DNA of 33,382 bases from Micavibrio sp. UBA2705 (GCA_002354205.1 DELD01000070.1:462-33843), one strand, 5' to 3'; counted from the first letter of the stretch, positions 1-7,571 are shown. The notes: generated from the sequence alone by a model not told the origin. Numbers and translations: made by a program.

Positions 1-345
1 GCGAATAATGCTATCAGTAGGGATATAATTTACGCAGTTGTCTTCGTCATGAAAGCGCGCTAAAGCGTTAAAGCGCAGCAACGGTAAACTCACGAGGCGG
101 GTGTTTTTTAATTGTTGGAGCGGCTTATCTTGCGCATCGCAAATGAGCTTATATATATCTTCTGGCGTTTCGCGTGTATGCCAACTCTTCACTGTAGAGC
201 GTATTATTGTGCGGTTGTCATCATTTTGATTATATTCTTCAGATGCGCACTTGCCCTCAATTTGTGTTACTTGCGCAATATTAATGCGGGCTATATTACC
301 ATCGCTATCAACGGCGTTAATAAAGGCTTGTATTAGCTGTGACAT
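1..345 (-). CDS. Conserved-looking small protein, 3' end cut by window edge
   Basis: An open frame of 115 codons without a stop runs from ATG at 345 off the left edge, so the C-terminus is missing. A good ribosome binding site (GGGAG at 353-357, 7 bases before the ATG) supports the start. The frame lies 59 bases downstream of motB on the same strand and is probably co-transcribed with it. The protein begins MSQLIQAFINAVDSDGN. A pattern of 'INIAQVTQIE', then 'NRTIIRSTVKSWHTRETPEDIYKLI' loosely resembles small FlbD/YlzI-like proteins, where a short beta hairpin is followed by a 'tpEei..li' helix. That resemblance is weak and no function is assigned. I am fairly sure it is a real gene. Confidence 0.7.
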   Translation of the reverse strand, partial: MSQLIQAFINAVDSDGNIARINIAQVTQIEGKCASEEYNQNDDNRTIIRSTVKSWHTRETPEDIYKLICDAQDKPLQQLKNTRLVSLPLLRFNALARFHDEDNCVNYIPTDSIIR

Positions 346-404
346 AAGTTGCTCCCATTCTGTACGGGGCAATTTACAAGGGTTCTTGTGTTATGTCAAT
401 ATAA

Positions 405-1442
405 TTATGGGAATACAACATCCCCCTGTGATGGTCTGTAACCTGGGTCAGGTAAATCATCAGGAGAGAATAGGCTGCCATCCTCGTTATATGCCCCCTC
501 ACGTACATCGTCCTCATCTTCGTAGAATTCATTTTCGCCTTCGGGCGGTACAAATTCTTCGTTAAGTAGCACAATTGAAATGCGACGGTTTTTTGCATTT
601 GTAGGGTCGTCTTTAATGAAGGGATCACGCGCAGATCGTCCAATAACATTCTCAACTTTATCTGCTGGGTAACCGCTATTTTGCAAAACACGGCGCGTTG
701 CATTGGCACGGTCGGCGGAAAGCTCCCAGTTTGTATAGTTTTTGCGCGATGTATATGGCGTGGAATCTGTATGCCCGCGAATTGATAAGTCGTTTGGCAT
801 ATCTGAAATCACCTCAGATATCAGGGATACGACTTCCTCGGTCTTGCTGAACATACGCGCGCTGCCACTTGGGAACATGGTTTCGCCTTCTTTGTCGACA
901 ATCTGGATTTTTAGGCCTTCAGGGGTAATTTCCACGATGATGTTTTCTGAAAGCTTTTTCAGGCGCGGATTTTCTTTTATCGCTTGTTCTAGTTGGGCTT
1001 TCTTTTCTTCAAATTTTGCCTTCTGGCGGCGCTCAAATTCTTTTTTAAGGGCCTCGTCTTTTACTTTTTTGATATTTGCTTTTTGGTTTTTGTCACCGTC
1101 GCCGGTTTTTGGGCGACTAGGGTTCGGGCGTGAATTTGCGGTCAGTGGGTTGTTATCATGCGCTCTTGCACCTTCAGGGGAGCTTGTGCGCCCGCCCATA
1201 GCACCGTTCGAGCCGCCAGTTGCCGCAGATACCTGTGGGTGCGTGGGGTCATTAAAGAACGCAGATAGCTTTGACTTCATTTCATCGGTCGTCACGTTAA
1301 GCAGCCATAATAATAAGAAAAACGCCATCATCGCGGTTACGAAATCGGCATAAGCAACTTTCCACGCGCCGCCATGGTGACCGTGTCCAGCTTTCTTGAC
1401 CTTCTTAATGATGATCGGCTGTTTGCTTTCTTCTTCAGACAT
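405..1442 (-). CDS. motB: Flagellar motor stator protein MotB
   Basis: MotB is the peptidoglycan-anchoring half of the proton-driven flagellar stator and works with MotA in the inner membrane. A short basic N-terminus precedes one membrane segment (about residues 28-50). In it, 'YADFVTAMMAFF' carries the proton-accepting aspartate, Asp33. A charged Lys/Glu linker (about 115-165) leads to an OmpA-like peptidoglycan-binding domain (about 168-293) with GHTDS at 223-227, LSADRA at 241-246 and NRRI at 285-288. At 345 residues it is slightly longer than usual because of an acidic tail of about 50 residues after the OmpA fold. It starts 54 bases downstream of the motA stop, and the pair forms an operon. 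Confidence 0.96.
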   Translation of the reverse strand: MSEEESKQPIIIKKVKKAGHGHHGGAWKVAYADFVTAMMAFFLLLWLLNVTTDEMKSKLSAFFNDPTHPQVSAATGGSNGAMGGRTSSPEGARAHDNNPLTANSRPNPSRPKTGDGDKNQKANIKKVKDEALKKEFERRQKAKFEEKKAQLEQAIKENPRLKKLSENIIVEITPEGLKIQIVDKEGETMFPSGSARMFSKTEEVVSLISEVISDMPNDLSIRGHTDSTPYTSRKNYTNWELSADRANATRRVLQNSGYPADKVENVIGRSARDPFIKDDPTNAKNRRISIVLLNEEFVPPEGENEFYEDEDDVREGAYNEDGSLFSPDDLPDPGYRPSQGDVVFP

Positions 1443-1496
1443 ACGTCTCTGTCCAGTATTTTTATTCGTGTTTTATATGATGCATTCTTTTTTTGT

Positions 1497-2384
1497 TTAA
1501 GTCGGCGCAGGTATCTCGTTTAAAATCTCTTCAAGTTCTTGGAAGCTTGGCTGAATATCATGCGGTAAAAACTTACGTGAGAATTCAACAGCAACCTGCG
1601 GCGCTGCGCCGCTTAAAAACGCGATGATGCCTACACGCATTGATTTATAATACATGACTTCGGTAGTGCCGCGGTGTGACATTGCGCTAGCAATCGGGCC
1701 AACGAAGCCGTAAGCAACCCAAACACCAAGGAACGTACCAACGAGCGCACCACCAATCATTTTACCCAAAATTTCTGGCGGTTCAGAAATTGATGACATT
1801 GTTTTAATAATACCCAAAACAGCAGCAACAATACCAAGGGCAGGTATACCATCTGCCATGGCTTGCATGGCGTGGCCTGGGTGGCCGTGATGATGTTCAA
1901 TGGTTTCGATCTCTTCATCCATCAAAGCTTCAATTTCATGTGGGTTTTCATTACCCAGAGAAATAATACGCAAATAATCGCATAAAAAGACTAATGCGTG
2001 GTGGTTGTGTTGGAAGCTTGGGAAGTTACCAAAAAGATCACTATCTTCAGGGTTCTCAATATGGGTTTCTAGGGCTAGCCATCCCTTTGTACGCGCCAGT
2101 TTAAATACGCTGTAAAGCATAGACAGCATGTCGATATAGTCTGCCTTGGAATAGGCGTTAGGTTTCGCGAGCGCTTTGAAGTAAGATAATGTGAATTTTA
2201 CAGCGTCTGAGCTGTTGGCAACCAAAAAAGCTGCGATAGCACAGCCAAGGATAATGATAACCTCACCAGGCATTGCAGGGAGGATTAACCCTGTCATTAA
2301 ATGCATTGTTTTTTCAACGCCAGCTGCGACCATTAGGCCGCCAACAGTACAGACTATAACAAGGAGTAGACCAATAAACTTCAT
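1497..2384 (-). CDS. motA: Flagellar motor stator protein MotA
   Basis: MotA is the multi-pass inner-membrane stator subunit that forms the proton channel with MotB and pushes on the rotor protein FliG. The 295 residues have two N-terminal membrane segments (about 3-22 and 38-56), a large cytoplasmic loop, and two further segments (about 180-200 and 210-232). The conserved channel prolines are visible as Pro181 ('DGIPALGIVAAVLG') and Pro230 ('GFVGPIASAM'). The loop has a histidine-rich patch (EHHHGHPGH, 163-171) next to the third segment. Arg98 and Glu106 are candidates for the charged rotor-contact positions. It is first in a minus-strand operon with motB and is divergent from the ldtR-like regulator. 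Confidence 0.96.
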   Translation of the reverse strand: MKFIGLLLVIVCTVGGLMVAAGVEKTMHLMTGLILPAMPGEVIIILGCAIAAFLVANSSDAVKFTLSYFKALAKPNAYSKADYIDMLSMLYSVFKLARTKGWLALETHIENPEDSDLFGNFPSFQHNHHALVFLCDYLRIISLGNENPHEIEALMDEEIETIEHHHGHPGHAMQAMADGIPALGIVAAVLGIIKTMSSISEPPEILGKMIGGALVGTFLGVWVAYGFVGPIASAMSHRGTTEVMYYKSMRVGIIAFLSGAAPQVAVEFSRKFLPHDIQPSFQELEEILNEIPAPT

Positions 2385-2418
2385 TTTTGCGAATTCTTTT
2401 TACTAATAAAACCATAAT

Positions 2419-2443
2419 CGAATCAGAGATTTTATCTCATTCG
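2419..2443. repeat. Inverted repeat at the predicted motA transcription start
   Basis: Arms CGAAT-(ca)-GAGAT and ATCTC-ATTCG flank a 3-base loop, giving ten base pairs with a two-base bulge. It sits exactly where the motA transcript is predicted to begin, so it could be a 5' stabilising hairpin of the mRNA or an operator. It has no U-tract and is not a terminator. Confidence 0.5.
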
Positions 2444-2450
2444 ACTGTGT

Positions 2451-2479
2451 ATTATGCGTATAATGTTGGCATGGTTCAA
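2451..2479 (-). promoter_or_regulatory. Candidate sigma-70 promoter for motA-motB
   Basis: Read on the minus strand, TTGAAC (2479-2474), a 17-base spacer and CATAAT (2456-2451) fit a housekeeping promoter. Transcription would start near 2444, about 60 bases upstream of the motA start codon. This is a pattern match only. Confidence 0.5.
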
Positions 2480-2516
2480 GGTTGTTTGTCAGGTTATAAA
2501 GAGAACAAAGGCATAA

Positions 2517-2540
2517 TTTGTAGGGATATTTGTAGGGATA
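2517..2540. repeat. Perfect tandem repeat of a 12-mer between divergent promoters
   Basis: TTTGTAGGGATA occurs twice head-to-tail with no spacer (2517-2528 and 2529-2540). It lies upstream of both the predicted motA promoter and the predicted ldtR promoter. Two turns of identical sequence on the same helix face suggest a site for a regulator, but replication slippage is the simpler alternative. Confidence 0.7.
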
Positions 2541-2596
2541 ATAGATAATTACTGCCAATGCCCCTTGATTTTCACGTTGATTAAGTTGTAAATTTT

Positions 2597-2625
2597 TTGA
2601 CAGAGATAGTTTGCGAATCCATAGT
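2597..2625 (+). promoter_or_regulatory. Candidate promoter of the ldtR-like gene
   Basis: A consensus -35 box TTGACA (2597-2602) is followed after 17 bases by CATAGT (2620-2625), a 4 of 6 match to TATAAT. Transcription would start near 2632, giving a leader of about 30 bases that contains the GGAGAG ribosome binding site at 2651. Confidence 0.55.
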
Positions 2626-2661
2626 GGGTTTTTGAGATTTTTATTTTAGCGGAGAGAAGCT

Positions 2662-3135
2662 TTGACAACACCGTATTACGAAACCATTCAATTAATCGAA
2701 AGGTTGCACCGTTATTTCTTGGACTTGCTGAAGGTAGAGTTAGACCGCCGCGGTATTCAAGACATTAACAATATTCAAAGCATGATCTTGCATAATATTG
2801 GTATGGATGATTTGACTGTAGGTGAGTTGACTTTGCGTGGCTATTACCTTGGCTCTAACGTTTCTTATAACGTGAAGAAAATGGTTGAAAATGACTACCT
2901 TGTGCAAGAACGCTCTTTGCATGACAAACGCTCTATGCGTGTTAAGCTTTCAACGAAAGGCCGTGAACTTCATGACATGATTTCTGATATGTTCAAAAAA
3001 CATGAAACGAAGTTAGAAGGTACAGAGCTTGGCAGCGGTAAGCTGGATGACATGATCCACACGATGAAAATGCTGGAAAGTTTTTGGGTGTCTCAGACAA
3101 ACTTCACAGGTTTGGCGAGCTTAGAAGACCTCTAA
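2662..3135 (+). CDS. ldtR: MarR-type winged-helix regulator, LdtR-like
   Basis: This 157-residue protein matches the alphaproteobacterial LdtR group of MarR regulators, known from Liberibacter and rhizobia as regulators of cell-envelope and stress genes. Diagnostic stretches are 'IQLIERLHRYFLDLLKVEL', 'DINNIQSMIL', and the recognition-helix region 'LTLRGYYLGSNVSYNVKKMV', followed by the wing 'QERSLHDKRSMRVKLS'. It probably acts as a DNA-binding dimer. The start is TTG at 2662, chosen because GGAGAG lies 5 bases upstream and the family N-terminus fits; no in-frame ATG exists before residue 42. It is divergent from motA, so it may control the shared intergenic region, but that is inference. The symbol rests on family resemblance. 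Confidence 0.85.
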   Translation: MTTPYYETIQLIERLHRYFLDLLKVELDRRGIQDINNIQSMILHNIGMDDLTVGELTLRGYYLGSNVSYNVKKMVENDYLVQERSLHDKRSMRVKLSTKGRELHDMISDMFKKHETKLEGTELGSGKLDDMIHTMKMLESFWVSQTNFTGLASLEDL

Positions 3136-3160
3136 GTTTTCGCCCGATATGATTTTAATG

Positions 3161-3184
3161 ACGGGGGCTGATGCTCCCGTTTTT
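3161..3184 (+). terminator. Intrinsic terminator after the ldtR-like gene
   Basis: Stem ACGGGGG/CTCCCGT (seven pairs, one G-T wobble) with a six-base loop is followed by TTTTA. Confidence 0.7.
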
Positions 3185-3205
3185 ACTATATAAGGGGAAT
3201 ATTAA

Positions 3206-3406
3206 ATGAGTGATGCTTTAGCAGATAGAGAAGTAATCATTGAACTGCACCCATATGGGAATTTGGTAAAAATTAGCGCGTTTGACGTTGTCAGCCTGAC
3301 GGAAATTTCGATACAAGCCCCAAAAGGAACATCGCAGGACATTATGAAACGTAATGCATTAAAGCGTTTGGAATATGTTATGCGCAAAAAGGGATTGATC
3401 AGCTAA
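3206..3406 (+). CDS. Small conserved alphaproteobacterial protein (DUF6898-like)
   Basis: A 66-residue protein preceded by AAGGGG about 9 bases before the ATG. It reads 'REVIIELHPYGNLVKISAFD', then 'TEISIQAPKGTSQDIMKRNALKRLEYVMRKKG'. This pattern of two beta strands plus a C-terminal basic helix is what I recall for a small family of unknown function next to rpiB and glyA in Rhodospirillales-like genomes (DUF6898). No catalytic motif is visible. It lies 25 bases before rpiB in the same direction and is likely co-transcribed with it. The function is unknown and the family name is from memory. Confidence 0.75.
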   Translation: MSDALADREVIIELHPYGNLVKISAFDVVSLTEISIQAPKGTSQDIMKRNALKRLEYVMRKKGLIS

Positions 3407-3431
3407 GGCGATCACTCTATATAGTTTAGTC

Positions 3432-3866
3432 ATGAAAGAAAAAATTTATATTGCAAGCGACCATGGCGGTTATGCATTAAAGCAAGCTTTGCTTGGTATG
3501 TGTGCGGATACTGTAGAATGGGTTGATTTAGGCGCGGAAAGTGATGCGCGCGTGGATTATCCCGTTTATGCCGACAAAGTCGCGGAAGTTTTAAAAGACG
3601 CACCACAGGGGCAGAAGGCCGTTTTAGTGTGCGGCAGCGGCATTGGTATATCCATTGCGGCAAATCGTTATCGCTGGGTGAATGCGGCGCTGTGTACAAG
3701 TGAAGAAATGGCGCAGTTATCCCGTGCGCATAATAATGCGAATGTGCTTGTCCTTGGTGGGCGCATCACAGATGAAGCGACAGCAGAGAAATGTCTGAAT
3801 GCATTTTTAAATACACCATTTGAAGGTGGACGGCACGCGCAGCGCGTTGCTATGATCACTGAGTAA
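3432..3866 (+). CDS. rpiB: Ribose-5-phosphate isomerase B
   Basis: RpiB interconverts ribose 5-phosphate and ribulose 5-phosphate in the pentose phosphate pathway in the cytoplasm. At 144 residues it has the normal RpiB/LacAB length. The substrate-binding start 'IASDHGGYALKQ' (about 7-18), the active-site loop 'VLVCGSGIGISIAANR' (about 64-79, with the catalytic cysteine) and 'RAHNNANVLVLGGR' (about 98-111) are all present. No clear Shine-Dalgarno precedes the ATG, so translation may couple to the small gene just upstream. It is followed by glyA, a standard alphaproteobacterial pairing. Confidence 0.95.
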   Translation: MKEKIYIASDHGGYALKQALLGMCADTVEWVDLGAESDARVDYPVYADKVAEVLKDAPQGQKAVLVCGSGIGISIAANRYRWVNAALCTSEEMAQLSRAHNNANVLVLGGRITDEATAEKCLNAFLNTPFEGGRHAQRVAMITE

Positions 3867-3898
3867 TCAAAAATTGTTATTTCTATTTGTAATATAAG

Positions 3899-3913
3899 GC
3901 CTGCGGTGCAGGC
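3899..3913 (+). promoter_or_regulatory. Short GC hairpin just before the glyA ribosome binding site
   Basis: GCCTGC and GCAGGC are separated by only three bases, giving a tight six-pair stem that ends one base before GTGAGGA, the glyA Shine-Dalgarno. It may be an attenuating or insulating element, or incidental. Confidence 0.35.
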
Positions 3914-3929
3914 GTGAGGAGTGTCCAAA

Positions 3930-5243
3930 ATGTCTAATACCGCTTTAAAATACGCGCCCGATATGTCATTTTTTTCGGCAGGGCTTGAGGATGCTGACCC
4001 TGAGATATTTGCCTCAATTAAAGCTGAGCATGAACGCCAGCAAAATCAAATTGAACTTATCGCCTCTGAAAACATTACATCATTCGCTGTTATGCAGGCG
4101 CAGGGTTCTGTGCTGACGAATAAATATGCGGAAGGCTACCCTGGTCGCCGTTATTATCAGGGCTGCGAACATGTGGACGCTGTTGAAACACTTGCGATAG
4201 AGCGTTTAAAAGAATTGTTTGGCGCTAAATATGCCAATGTACAGGCCAATTCAGGTTCGCAAGCTAATCAGGCTGTGTATTTGGCGTTGTTACAGCCGCA
4301 TGACACTATATTGGGTATGTCTTTGGCTGCGGGCGGGCATTTAACGCATGGCGCAGTACCAAACCAATCCGGTAAATGGTTTAATGCGGTGCAATATGGT
4401 GTACGTAAAGATAACGGGCTGATTGACTTTGATGAGGTAGAGCGCTTAGCACAAGAACATCGCCCGAAAATGATTGTTGCGGGGGCATCTGCTTATCCGC
4501 GTGAGATTGACTGGGCGCGTTTCCGTGAAATCGCAGACAGCGTTGGTGCTTATTTATTGGTGGATATGGCGCATTATGCAGGCGTTATTGCGGGGGGGGC
4601 ATATCCGAACCCGATGCCACATGCGCATGTGGCGACCAGTACAACGCATAAAACATTGCGCGGTCCACGCGGCGGTATAGTGCTGACCAATGATGGGGAT
4701 ATAGCCAAGAAGATTAATTCTGCGATTTTCCCCGGTTTGCAGGGCGGGCCGCTTGAACATGTGATTGCGGGTAAGGCGGTTGCTTTTGGGCAGGCACTGA
4801 AACCAGAATTTAAAGCCTACGCACAAGCTGTTGTAAATAATGCAAGAATTTTGTCAGACTCACTTATTGCTGGTGGGCTTGATATTGTGACCGGCGGTAC
4901 GGATTGCCACATTGTATTGGTTGATCTACGCCCTAAGAAATTAACAGGCCGCGCTGCGGATGATGCATTAGAGCGCGCAGGGATTACCTGTAATAAAAAC
5001 GCAGTGCCATTTGACCCAGAAAAACCAATGGTGACATCAGGGATTCGCCTTGGCACGCCTGCAGGCACAACGCGCGGCTTTGGCTCGAAAGAATGGCAAG
5101 ATATTGCATCTTATATTTTGGAGGTCCTTGATGGGCTAGTGGAGAATGGCGCTGAAGGTAATGGTGATGTCGAAAAAGCAGTAAGCGAGAAGGTGAAAGC
5201 CTTATGTGCGCGTTTCCCGATATATGAGAGCCCATACGCATAA
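3930..5243 (+). CDS. glyA: Serine hydroxymethyltransferase
   Basis: GlyA is a PLP enzyme that converts serine and tetrahydrofolate to glycine and 5,10-methylene-tetrahydrofolate, the main one-carbon source. From ATG 3930 it is 437 residues, the usual size. A longer frame from GTG 3921 is possible, but GAGGA at 3916-3920 is correctly spaced only for ATG 3930. Seen: 'QIELIASENITS' near the N-terminus, 'YAEGYPGRRYYQGC', and the PLP lysine in 'STTHKTLRGPRGG' (Lys241). An 8-base G run (4592-4599) lies inside the gene but the frame is intact. It is 30 bases upstream of nrdR. Confidence 0.97.
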   Translation: MSNTALKYAPDMSFFSAGLEDADPEIFASIKAEHERQQNQIELIASENITSFAVMQAQGSVLTNKYAEGYPGRRYYQGCEHVDAVETLAIERLKELFGAKYANVQANSGSQANQAVYLALLQPHDTILGMSLAAGGHLTHGAVPNQSGKWFNAVQYGVRKDNGLIDFDEVERLAQEHRPKMIVAGASAYPREIDWARFREIADSVGAYLLVDMAHYAGVIAGGAYPNPMPHAHVATSTTHKTLRGPRGGIVLTNDGDIAKKINSAIFPGLQGGPLEHVIAGKAVAFGQALKPEFKAYAQAVVNNARILSDSLIAGGLDIVTGGTDCHIVLVDLRPKKLTGRAADDALERAGITCNKNAVPFDPEKPMVTSGIRLGTPAGTTRGFGSKEWQDIASYILEVLDGLVENGAEGNGDVEKAVSEKVKALCARFPIYESPYA

Positions 5244-5273
5244 TATAAGTATAATGAACAAAGAGGTTTTACG

Positions 5274-5795
5274 ATGAAATGCCCATTTTGCGCACATGAA
5301 GAAAGCAATGTGAAGGATTCCCGACCAGCGGAAGACAACACATCAACGCGCCGCCGCCGTGAATGCCCGAGCTGCGGTGGACGTTTCACAACGTTTGAAC
5401 GTATTCAGCTGCGTGACATGATTGTGATTAAGGAAGATGATAAGCGTCAACCTTTTGCGCGTGACAAGGTTCTGAACTCTTTGCGCGTTGCATTGCGTAA
5501 ACGCCCTGTTGATATTGAGCGTATTGAAAAGACTGTCAGTGCGATTGTGCGTCAGCTTGAATCTTTTGGTGATAACGAAATACCGTCACGCAAGATAGGT
5601 GAGCTTGTTATGAAAGCGCTTGCGCATCTCGATACGGTGGCTTATATACGTTACGCTTCTGTGTATAAAGACTTTAGAAATACGGACGACTTTAACGAGT
5701 TTGTTGCTGACTTGCAGGCGATTCAATTATCGACTAATGATGCGGATATAGATTTTAAAGTAAAAAAGAAAAAGAAGCCCGACACTGCGGCTTAA
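5274..5795 (+). CDS. nrdR: Transcriptional repressor NrdR
   Basis: NrdR senses ATP/dATP through an ATP-cone domain and represses ribonucleotide reductase genes. The protein starts with a zinc ribbon with CPFC (Cys3, Cys6) and CPSC (Cys31, Cys34), followed by 'GGRFTTFERI' and the ATP-cone (about 49-139, 'RQPFARDKVLNSLRVALRKR'). At 173 residues it is slightly longer than the usual 150-160 because of a lysine-rich C-terminal tail ('KVKKKKKP'). A ribosome binding site (AAAGAGG) precedes the ATG. It sits between glyA and the riboflavin genes, as in many alphaproteobacteria. Confidence 0.97.
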   Translation: MKCPFCAHEESNVKDSRPAEDNTSTRRRRECPSCGGRFTTFERIQLRDMIVIKEDDKRQPFARDKVLNSLRVALRKRPVDIERIEKTVSAIVRQLESFGDNEIPSRKIGELVMKALAHLDTVAYIRYASVYKDFRNTDDFNEFVADLQAIQLSTNDADIDFKVKKKKKPDTAA

Positions 5796-5831
5796 ACACA
5801 AAACAATTTTTTAAGAATGAGGGCGCCTTAA

Positions 5832-6422
5832 ATGTTTACAGGTATAGTTAGAGATGTTGGACAAATTATGTCCGTTGATGAAAGCCGTGGCGATTTACGC
5901 TTTGCTATTCAAACGGCGCTAGATGTGTCTGAGATTAATATTGGCGCGTCTATTTCGTGTGATGGCTGCTGCTTAACCGTTGTTGCCATTGGCGAAGATA
6001 GTTTCTCGGTTGACGCATCCAAAGAAACGCTGAGTAAGACGATATTAGATGAGTGGACATTATGTAGCCGTGTAAATTTGGAGCCTTCATTACAAATGGG
6101 CGATGAGCTTGGCGGACATATGGTAAGCGGTCATATTGATGGCGTGCTTACGATTAGCGCCATTAAGCGTGAAGGGGATTCTCATCGCCTTATTTTTGAT
6201 ATGCCTGCTGACTTTAAGCATCTCATTGCACCAAAGGGCTCGATTGCATTGAACGGTATTTCGCTTACTGTTAATGAGGTTAGTGATGAATCTTTTGGCG
6301 TGAATATTATCCCACATACATGGATGCACACGAATATGGCGTCGCTGCATGTTGGAGATGAAATGAATTTTGAAATTGATATGCTTGCGCGTTATGTCGC
6401 GCGTATCATGGGTAAAATTTAA
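5832..6422 (+). CDS. ribE: Riboflavin synthase, alpha chain
   Basis: RibE (called RibC in some species) dismutates two 6,7-dimethyl-8-ribityllumazine molecules to riboflavin. The 196-residue protein has the expected two tandem lumazine-binding barrels. The first begins at the hallmark MFTGIV and contains 'GCCLTV'; the second contains 'GGHMVSGHIDG' and 'ALNGISLTV', then 'NIIPHTW'. GAGGGCG lies just upstream. It follows nrdR by 36 bases; in most relatives ribD occupies this position, so its absence is notable. The stop is one base before the ribBX start. Confidence 0.96.
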   Translation: MFTGIVRDVGQIMSVDESRGDLRFAIQTALDVSEINIGASISCDGCCLTVVAIGEDSFSVDASKETLSKTILDEWTLCSRVNLEPSLQMGDELGGHMVSGHIDGVLTISAIKREGDSHRLIFDMPADFKHLIAPKGSIALNGISLTVNEVSDESFGVNIIPHTWMHTNMASLHVGDEMNFEIDMLARYVARIMGKI

Positions 6423-6423
6423 T

Positions 6424-7554
6424 ATGACGCTCATGAACCCTGCAAATGCCGCTGATCAAAATGTCACGATGATGCTATCTTCGCCCGAAGAAATTATTGC
6501 CGAAGCACGCGCTGGTCGCATGTTTATTTTGGTCGATGATGAAGACCGCGAAAATGAAGGGGATCTTATTATTCCGGCTGAGTTTGCGAGCCCCGAAATG
6601 ATTAATTTTATGGCCAAAGAAGGGCGTGGCTTAATTTGCCTTGCACTTGAAAGCGCGCGCTGCGATCAACTTGGCCTGCCGATGATGGTGAGCCGTAATA
6701 CATCACGCCACGAAACGGCCTTTACGGTGTCAATTGAGGCGCGTGAAGGTGTGAGTACAGGCATTTCTGCCGGTGACCGTGCAAAAACAATTGCGCTCGC
6801 GGTAAATGATGCGACGCAGGCACATGATATTGCTACGCCTGGTCACGTATTTCCATTGCGCGCGAAAGATGGCGGGGTATTGGTTCGCGCAGGCCATACA
6901 GAGGCCGCCGTTGATATATCGAAGCTTGCAGGACTTAAAGGCGCTGGGGTGATATGCGAAATTATGCGTGATGATGGCGAAATGGCGCGGCTACCTGACT
7001 TAACGCTTTACGCGCAAAAGCATAAAATGAAAATCGGTACGATTGCGGATTTGATTGAATATCGCCGCCGCACTGAAAAATTAGTTGAGCTGGTTGAGCA
7101 AAAAGATGTCACAAGTCAATATGGCGGTGATTTTCATATGCGTTTATATCGTTCGCTGAGTGATCAGGTTGAACATGTGGCGCTTGTTTATGGCGATACT
7201 TTGAATAAGTTAGATCAGCCGGTAAATGTGCGTATGCATTCGGTTAATGCGTTCTCGGATATATTGGGCACATCAGATTCTGTGCTGCATCGTTCAATGG
7301 AATATATCGCGAGCCAAGGGCAGGGCGTTGTTGTATTGCTGCGCCAGCATGAGGCGCATCCGCTGTCGACAGGTGATAAGAAAGCGGAAAATGATAAGGG
7401 TGATCAGCGTAAGACGCTACGCAATATCGGGCTTGGCGCGCAAATATTAATTGACATTGGGGTTAAAAATATGGTTCTTCTCTCCAATAACAAGCCGCAT
7501 GTCGTTGGCATTGATGGCTATGGCCTAACTATAAATGGGTATCAATCCGTTTAA
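6424..7554 (+). CDS. ribBX: 3,4-dihydroxy-2-butanone 4-phosphate synthase with degenerate GTP cyclohydrolase II domain (RibBX type)
   Basis: The N-terminal half (about 15-225) is a full DHBP synthase, making the four-carbon riboflavin precursor from ribulose 5-phosphate. It has 'DDEDRENEGDL', 'SRNTSRHETAFTVSI', and 'GHVFPLRAKDGGVLVRAGHTEA'. The C-terminal half (about 226-376) has the GTP cyclohydrolase II fold, but where functional RibA has the cysteines of HSECLTGD and LRCDCG this protein reads 'RMHSVNAFSDILGTSDSV' (from residue 270), so all three zinc ligands are gone. This is the RibBX variant known from Proteobacteria, so a separate RibA is expected elsewhere in the genome. ATG 6424 is preferred to 6370, which overlaps ribE by 53 bases. 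Confidence 0.92.
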   Translation: MTLMNPANAADQNVTMMLSSPEEIIAEARAGRMFILVDDEDRENEGDLIIPAEFASPEMINFMAKEGRGLICLALESARCDQLGLPMMVSRNTSRHETAFTVSIEAREGVSTGISAGDRAKTIALAVNDATQAHDIATPGHVFPLRAKDGGVLVRAGHTEAAVDISKLAGLKGAGVICEIMRDDGEMARLPDLTLYAQKHKMKIGTIADLIEYRRRTEKLVELVEQKDVTSQYGGDFHMRLYRSLSDQVEHVALVYGDTLNKLDQPVNVRMHSVNAFSDILGTSDSVLHRSMEYIASQGQGVVVLLRQHEAHPLSTGDKKAENDKGDQRKTLRNIGLGAQILIDIGVKNMVLLSNNKPHVVGIDGYGLTINGYQSV

Positions 7555-7571
7555 CAAAGCAGAGAAACATA

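Noticed and set aside
2517..2540. CRISPR-like repeat
   Set aside because: Only two copies with no spacers; no array or cas gene is seen anywhere in the window.
3921..3929. GTG start for glyA at 3921
   Set aside because: The Shine-Dalgarno touches this GTG directly, whereas it is correctly spaced for the ATG at 3930.
7231..7554. Active GTP cyclohydrolase II domain in the ribBX product
   Set aside because: All three zinc-binding cysteines are replaced.
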